This document shows, one piece after another, positions 14,571-17,906 of a stretch of 17,906 nucleotides of DNA. Location of the stretch: the NCBI GenBank assembly GCA_964353405.1, contig CAYGWJ010000276.1, positions 1 through 17,906 of the forward strand, written 5' to 3'. Both the position numbers and the translations under genes were made by a program. Numbering within the stretch: the stretch's first letter is position 1; each line of letters begins with the position of its first letter. The notes beneath the pieces are model-generated. The model saw only the letters and a program-made list of their open reading frames with translations. It searched no databases and was not told where the DNA came from. This stretch comes from JBGLNJ01 sp964353405. GTDB lineage: Bacteria > Chloroflexota > Anaerolineae > Fen-1058.

Positions 14571-16319
14571 ATGGAAATCATCAAGAAGCAACCCAAGAGC
14601 GATGTGCATCCGTACATTCCCGAATTGCAGGAATCTCTTCGCAAAGGCGAAATCAGCCGCCGTGAGTTCCTGCGCTACGCTACGCTGCTCGGCATGTCGG
14701 TGGGCGCCGCCAGCGCACTGGCTGCCTGTGCCCCGGCGGCAACGCCGACCGCTGCGCCCGCGCCGACCACCGTCCCACCCACTTCTGCTCCTGCCGCTAC
14801 CAAAGCGCCTGAGCCGACCAAGGCGCCTGCCCCTACCGCAGCGCCAGCTGGCCCCAAGCGCGGCGGAACGGTGACCATCGCCACGCGCGTGCAGCGCTTC
14901 GACCACCCGGCCCGGCTCTCGTGGGGAGAGGCGGCCGACCAGTTCCGCAACGTCTTCGAGTTCCTCACCTTCACCGGCGCCGATAACATCACCGTCCCCT
15001 TGCTGCTGGAAAAGTGGGAAGCCAACGCCGACGTCACCGAGTGGACGCTCTACCTGCGCAAGGGCATCAAGTTCAACAACGGGCAGGCTTTCACCGCCGA
15101 CGACGTGGTCTATAACTTTAGCCAATGGCTGGACAAGGCTGTCGGCTCTTCGATGCTCGGCCTGATGAGCTATCTCAAGCCGACCGGCGTTGAGAAGGTG
15201 GACGACCTGACCGTCAAGCTGCACCTCGACTCGCCCGAGATCGGCGTGCCGGAGCACCTGTTCCAATATCCGGCGATGATCGTGCCCAAGACCTTTGGCG
15301 GCGACGCGACCAAAGAGCCGTTCGGCACAGGCCCCTTCCTGCTCGACAAGTACACCCCGACCGAGCGCGCCGAGTTCAAAGCCCGGACGGACTATTGGCG
15401 GATGGGCGCGGATGGCAAGCCCCTCCCGTACCTCGACAGGCTGGTCTACCTGGACCTCGGCGAGGATACCGCGCCGCAGATCGCGGCTCTGCGCAGCGGT
15501 CAGATTGACAGCATCTATAATCCCCCGCCTGAAGTCTGGCAGGGCACCAAGGACCTGCCCGGCGTGAAGGTTTACTCTGTGGCCACGGGCCAGACCTTTG
15601 TCATCCGCATGCGCGCCGACGTCAAGCCATGGAGTGATAACAAGGTTCGCCAGGCGCTCAAAATGTGCATCGATCGCCAAAAGATGTTGGACCTGGCCTA
15701 TTTCGGCGAAGGGGTGCTGGCTCACGATACCCACGTGTCGCCCATCCATCCCGAATACTGCAAGAAAGACATCCCCAAGTACGATCCCGTGGGCGCCAAG
15801 AAACTCTTGGCCGAGGCGGGCTTTCCGAACGGCCTGGATGTCGAGCTGAGCACGCAGCAAGCGCGCGCCGAACCGGCGATGGCGCAAGCGCTCAAAGAGT
15901 CGGCCGCCGCGGGCGGGTTCAACATCAAACTCAATATCCTGCCCTCCGCAGATTACTGGAATGTGTGGGCCGAAGTGCCGCTGGGCATCACCGTCTGGGT
16001 CACGCGGCCGCTGGGCACCATGGTTTTGCAGCTGGGTTACACAGCCGACGACGCGGGCAAGGCCGCCCCGTGGAACGAGTCGCACTGGGTGGACAAAGAA
16101 TTCAACGACCTGCTCAAGCAGGCGACCAGGACGCTGGACGTCGAGAAGCGGCGCGCCATCATGTGCCAGATAGAAGACATCCAGATGACGCGCGGCACGG
16201 CGGGCATCGCCTTCTGGACCAAGGGGTGGAACATCTTTAACAAAAAGTACAAGAATATCTCGGCGCACCCCACGGCCTGGCAGTTCATGCACGACGTGTG
16301 GTATGATCCCCAGGGCTAG
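14571..16319 (+). CDS. ABC transporter substrate-binding lipoprotein, family 5 (peptide/nickel/opine type)
   Basis: The 582-residue product starts at ATG 14571, which has GGAGGAG seven bases upstream; an in-frame ATG at 14514 lacks such a site. The export signal looks Tat-like, with a long charged N-region, SRREFL (29-34) and a hydrophobic stretch, and ends in the lipobox LAAC with Cys53 as the lipidated residue. An Ala/Pro/Thr linker (54-94) tethers the SBP_bac_5 domain, which opens with KRGGTVTIAT and contains WTLYLRKGIKFNNGQAFTAD and FGTGPFLLDKY. Family 5 proteins bind oligopeptides, nickel chelates, opines and other amines. With a corrinoid/methyltransferase locus around it, the ligand is plausibly the N-methylated substrate or a conjugate of it, but the pocket cannot be read by eye. 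Tat export suggests folding before secretion. Confidence 0.93.
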   Translation: MEIIKKQPKSDVHPYIPELQESLRKGEISRREFLRYATLLGMSVGAASALAACAPAATPTAAPAPTTVPPTSAPAATKAPEPTKAPAPTAAPAGPKRGGTVTIATRVQRFDHPARLSWGEAADQFRNVFEFLTFTGADNITVPLLLEKWEANADVTEWTLYLRKGIKFNNGQAFTADDVVYNFSQWLDKAVGSSMLGLMSYLKPTGVEKVDDLTVKLHLDSPEIGVPEHLFQYPAMIVPKTFGGDATKEPFGTGPFLLDKYTPTERAEFKARTDYWRMGADGKPLPYLDRLVYLDLGEDTAPQIAALRSGQIDSIYNPPPEVWQGTKDLPGVKVYSVATGQTFVIRMRADVKPWSDNKVRQALKMCIDRQKMLDLAYFGEGVLAHDTHVSPIHPEYCKKDIPKYDPVGAKKLLAEAGFPNGLDVELSTQQARAEPAMAQALKESAAAGGFNIKLNILPSADYWNVWAEVPLGITVWVTRPLGTMVLQLGYTADDAGKAAPWNESHWVDKEFNDLLKQATRTLDVEKRRAIMCQIEDIQMTRGTAGIAFWTKGWNIFNKKYKNISAHPTAWQFMHDVWYDPQG

Positions 16320-16348
16320 ACCCGGGCTGTAATGTTGTAGGTACGAAA

Positions 16349-16379
16349 GACCGCGCCGGTCTCCAAGGCCGGCGCGGTC
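16349..16379 (+). terminator. Strong GC-rich stem-loop between binding protein and permease genes
   Basis: GACCGCGCCGG (16349-16359) and CCGGCGCGGTC (16369-16379) form a perfect 11-bp stem with a 9-base loop, 30 bases after the binding-protein stop. No T-run follows, so it is probably a partial terminator or 3'-protecting hairpin. Such elements commonly let binding proteins outnumber their permeases. Confidence 0.6.
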
Positions 16380-16409
16380 GGAATGTGTAAGTTCAATCCA
16401 AGCCGGGCC

Positions 16410-16428
16410 GTCACGCTACAAGCGTGAC
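16410..16428. repeat. Short perfect inverted repeat, possible dispersed REP-like element
   Basis: GTCACGCT (16410-16417) and AGCGTGAC (16421-16428) pair perfectly around a 3-base loop. It is the second hairpin in the gap between binding protein and permease and, like the one at 4653-4679, has no T-run. It may be a dispersed intergenic palindrome; only one copy is seen in this window. Confidence 0.5.
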
Positions 16429-16515
16429 CACGCTGAACCGAGTTCCAAATGAAATAGGAGGGTGTGGCGGGCTTCGCCGCTGGCCCCACCCCCTATCCAT
16501 GGACGAGGAGAGCCT

Positions 16516-17811
16516 ATGGCCAGATACATCTTGCGTCGCATTGGCTTTATGCTTTTGACCATGTTCCTGGTGTCGGCCGCCATCTTTCTCATCTCGGAGG
16601 TGGCCCCGGGAGATGTGGCGCGGCACATTTTGGGGCAGTTTGCTACGCCCGAACAGGTGAACCTGTTTCGCGAGCAGATGGGGCTGAATCAGCCGGTCTA
16701 TGTGCGCTACGTGGACTGGCTGTTTGGATCGGATTGGCGCCTGACGGGGTTGGTCGGCAAGCCCCTCAGACTGATCCAGGTGAACAAGGACGACGACCCC
16801 AGCTGGTGGGCGGTGGCGCCAGACGGCGCGCTCAAGCAATGGAAGATGAAAACCGAGGGGCTGATCGAGATCAGCCGCACGCCCGACGGCAAGCAGACCG
16901 AAGCGCCGTTCAACGGCTGGCAGGCCGACAAGGACGGCTCTCAGATTTTCTGGGGCGTGGACACCGCCGGGCACGTGGTGCTGTGGCGCCAGGGCGCAGC
17001 TACAAGTTCCGGGCCGGCCTCGTCAGGCCGGACGATGACAGAAAGCAGCGGCGTCAAGTACATTCCCATCCGCCGGGGTTTGCTGCGCGGCGACTCGGGC
17101 TACTCGGCGCGGACGAACCGGGCCGTATGGCCCACACTCATCCGGCGCATCGAGAACTCGCTCGTGCTGGCTGGCATCGCTTTTGTTATCGTCATGCCGA
17201 TTGCGCTGGTGCTGGGGATGCTGGCCGGGCTGCAGGAAGGCCGCTTTCTCGACCGTACGATCTCGCTCTTCGGCCTGGTGACGACCTCAGTCCCCGAGTT
17301 TGCCATGGGCGTGTTCTTGATTCTGGCGCTGGCCTTTTGGCTCAAGCTCTTGCCCGGCGCGACGGTGTTCAAGAGCGACATCGCTCCATACCAGGACCCC
17401 AAGCTGCTGGTTCTGCCCATCCTGACTTTGACACTCGTCGAAGTAGGTTATGTCACCCGCATGACGCGCGCCAGCATGATTGAAGTCATGAACGCGCCCT
17501 ATATCCGGACGGCCTTCCTCAAGGGGTTGCCCTACTGGCGCATCGTCTTTAATCACGCTATCCGCAACGCGCTGATGGCGCCCATCACCGTCATCATGCT
17601 CCACGTGAACTGGCTGGTCGGCGGCATTGTCGTCGTCGAGGCGATCTTTAGCTACCCGGGCCTGGGGTTGTATTTGCTGGACTCGGCGCTGTTCAAAGAC
17701 GTCAATGCCATCGAAGCGGGCGCCATGTTCATGGTAGCGTTGGCGGTCGGCACGCAGTGGATCGCCGACATTATTTACACGTTCCTCAACCCGCGCATCC
17801 GGTATACATGA
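16516..17811 (+). CDS. ABC transporter permease, DppB/OppB family, with ~115-residue extracytoplasmic insertion
   Basis: The 431-residue inner-membrane permease starts at ATG 16516, with GAGGAG five bases before it; MARYILRRIGFMLLTMFLVS is the usual DppB opening. Segment 1 (about 9-28) is followed by the periplasmic loop with LNQPVYVRYVDWLFG. Further membrane segments lie at about 214-240, 248-280, 297-315, 354-378 and 400-425. The cytoplasmic coupling (EAA-type) motif is YIRTAFLKGLPYWRIVFNHA (329-348). Usual DppB proteins have about 310-340 residues; here about 115 extra residues (72-187) sit between the first loop and the GDSGYSART segment. Within this insert, WWAVAPDGALKQWK (97-110) and FWGVDTAGHVVLWR (145-158) look like two copies of one strand-rich unit. 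It would pair with the permease beginning at 17869 and the lipoprotein encoded upstream. Confidence 0.92.
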   Translation: MARYILRRIGFMLLTMFLVSAAIFLISEVAPGDVARHILGQFATPEQVNLFREQMGLNQPVYVRYVDWLFGSDWRLTGLVGKPLRLIQVNKDDDPSWWAVAPDGALKQWKMKTEGLIEISRTPDGKQTEAPFNGWQADKDGSQIFWGVDTAGHVVLWRQGAATSSGPASSGRTMTESSGVKYIPIRRGLLRGDSGYSARTNRAVWPTLIRRIENSLVLAGIAFVIVMPIALVLGMLAGLQEGRFLDRTISLFGLVTTSVPEFAMGVFLILALAFWLKLLPGATVFKSDIAPYQDPKLLVLPILTLTLVEVGYVTRMTRASMIEVMNAPYIRTAFLKGLPYWRIVFNHAIRNALMAPITVIMLHVNWLVGGIVVVEAIFSYPGLGLYLLDSALFKDVNAIEAGAMFMVALAVGTQWIADIIYTFLNPRIRYT

Positions 17812-17856
17812 CGGGTGAAGAGTTCCGTGAGACGCGTGACGAGTGAAACGTGAACG
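17812..17856 (+). repeat. Short GTGA-rich tandem-like stretch between permease genes
   Basis: GTGA recurs at 17815, 17827, 17836, 17843 and 17850, at irregular spacings of 7-12 bases, in a purine-rich spacer before the next gene's AAGGAGGG site. It is low complexity and may be a remnant of a degenerate tandem repeat; no function is evident. Confidence 0.4.
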
Positions 17857-17868
17857 AAGGAGGGTAAA

Positions 17869-17906
17869 ATGACAGTGACTGCAACCCCGACATCCGGCGC
17901 GCCCGA
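17869..17906 (+). CDS. Start of a further gene, probably the second ABC permease (DppC-like), runs off right edge
   Basis: An ATG at 17869 follows AAGGAGGG (17857-17864) with ideal spacing. Only 12 codons are visible, beginning MTVTATPTSG, too few to identify a family. In this transporter class a DppC-type permease almost always follows the DppB-type gene, and those proteins often begin with a Ser/Thr/Pro-rich cytoplasmic tail, so that is the expectation from context. Confidence 0.6.
   Translation, partial: MTVTATPTSGAP

Noticed and set aside
14553..16292. 579-codon minus-strand open frame opposite the ABC binding protein
   Set aside because: Antisense shadow in high-GC DNA; the plus-strand protein has a full set of family motifs and an export signal.
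16464..17483. 339-codon plus-strand frame overlapping the permease
   Set aside because: Out-of-frame reading of the permease gene, Arg/Gly/Ala-rich, with no membrane segments.
1..17906. tRNA, rRNA, CRISPR, transposase or integrase
   Set aside because: No cloverleaf, regular repeat-spacer array, or recombinase motif was seen on either strand.

Overview
The window looks like part of a high-GC bacterial genome, most likely a Chloroflexota (Anaerolineae-like) organism or metagenome assembly. The clues are a Tat-type lipoprotein binding protein with a long charged N-region and an Ala/Pro/Thr linker after the lipobox cysteine, short GC-rich hairpins between genes, and the gene content. The taxonomy is an inference; no RNA gene or taxonomic marker is present.

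Layout: two divergent gene clusters share one AT-rich control region (10692-10879). Leftwards (minus strand, 5' to 3') lie an MttB-family corrinoid methyltransferase (10691-9240), a Cys/Met-metabolism PLP enzyme (9184-7940), a broken RidA-like gene (7937-7703), an unrecognised 424-residue protein (7700-6426), a serine/threonine dehydratase-like PLP enzyme (6413-5466), an Asp/Glu-racemase-fold protein (5462-4677), a second MttB-family methyltransferase (4620-3178), a molybdenum hydroxylase with its [2Fe-2S] domains and catalytic subunit fused (3126-358), and the start of its separate FAD subunit (326 to beyond the left edge). Rightwards (plus strand) lie a GntR/FCD regulator (10880), a hydantoinase/oxoprolinase-type ASKHA ATPase (11650), a corrinoid-binding protein (13711), a peptide/nickel-type ABC substrate-binding lipoprotein (14571), a permease with a large loop insertion (16516), and the first codons of a probable second permease (17869).

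Read together, this is a predicted catabolic locus for an N-methylated (quaternary or tertiary) amine. The ABC importer would bring in the substrate. One or both MttB homologues would move a methyl group to the corrinoid protein. The ASKHA ATPase may service or re-activate the corrinoid. The demethylated skeleton would then be handled by the molybdenum hydroxylase and the PLP/racemase-type enzymes. Both MttB homologues lack an in-frame amber codon, so they belong to the non-pyrrolysine branch typified by glycine betaine methyltransferase MtgB. TAG is the commonest stop codon here (7 of 13 complete genes), which also argues against pyrrolysine coding. The substrate, the methyl acceptor step (MtgA-like) and a classical RACE-type activator are not visible in the window.

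Most notable are the combination of two non-Pyl MttB paralogues with a molybdenum hydroxylase and two PLP enzymes, the unrecognised 424-residue protein, the ASKHA ATPase beside the corrinoid protein, the decayed RidA gene, a consensus promoter overlapped by an inverted repeat in the divergent control region, and a Trp-repeat insertion in the permease. No stretch of more than about 230 bases lacks a gene. No tRNA, rRNA, CRISPR array, insertion sequence or integrase was seen.
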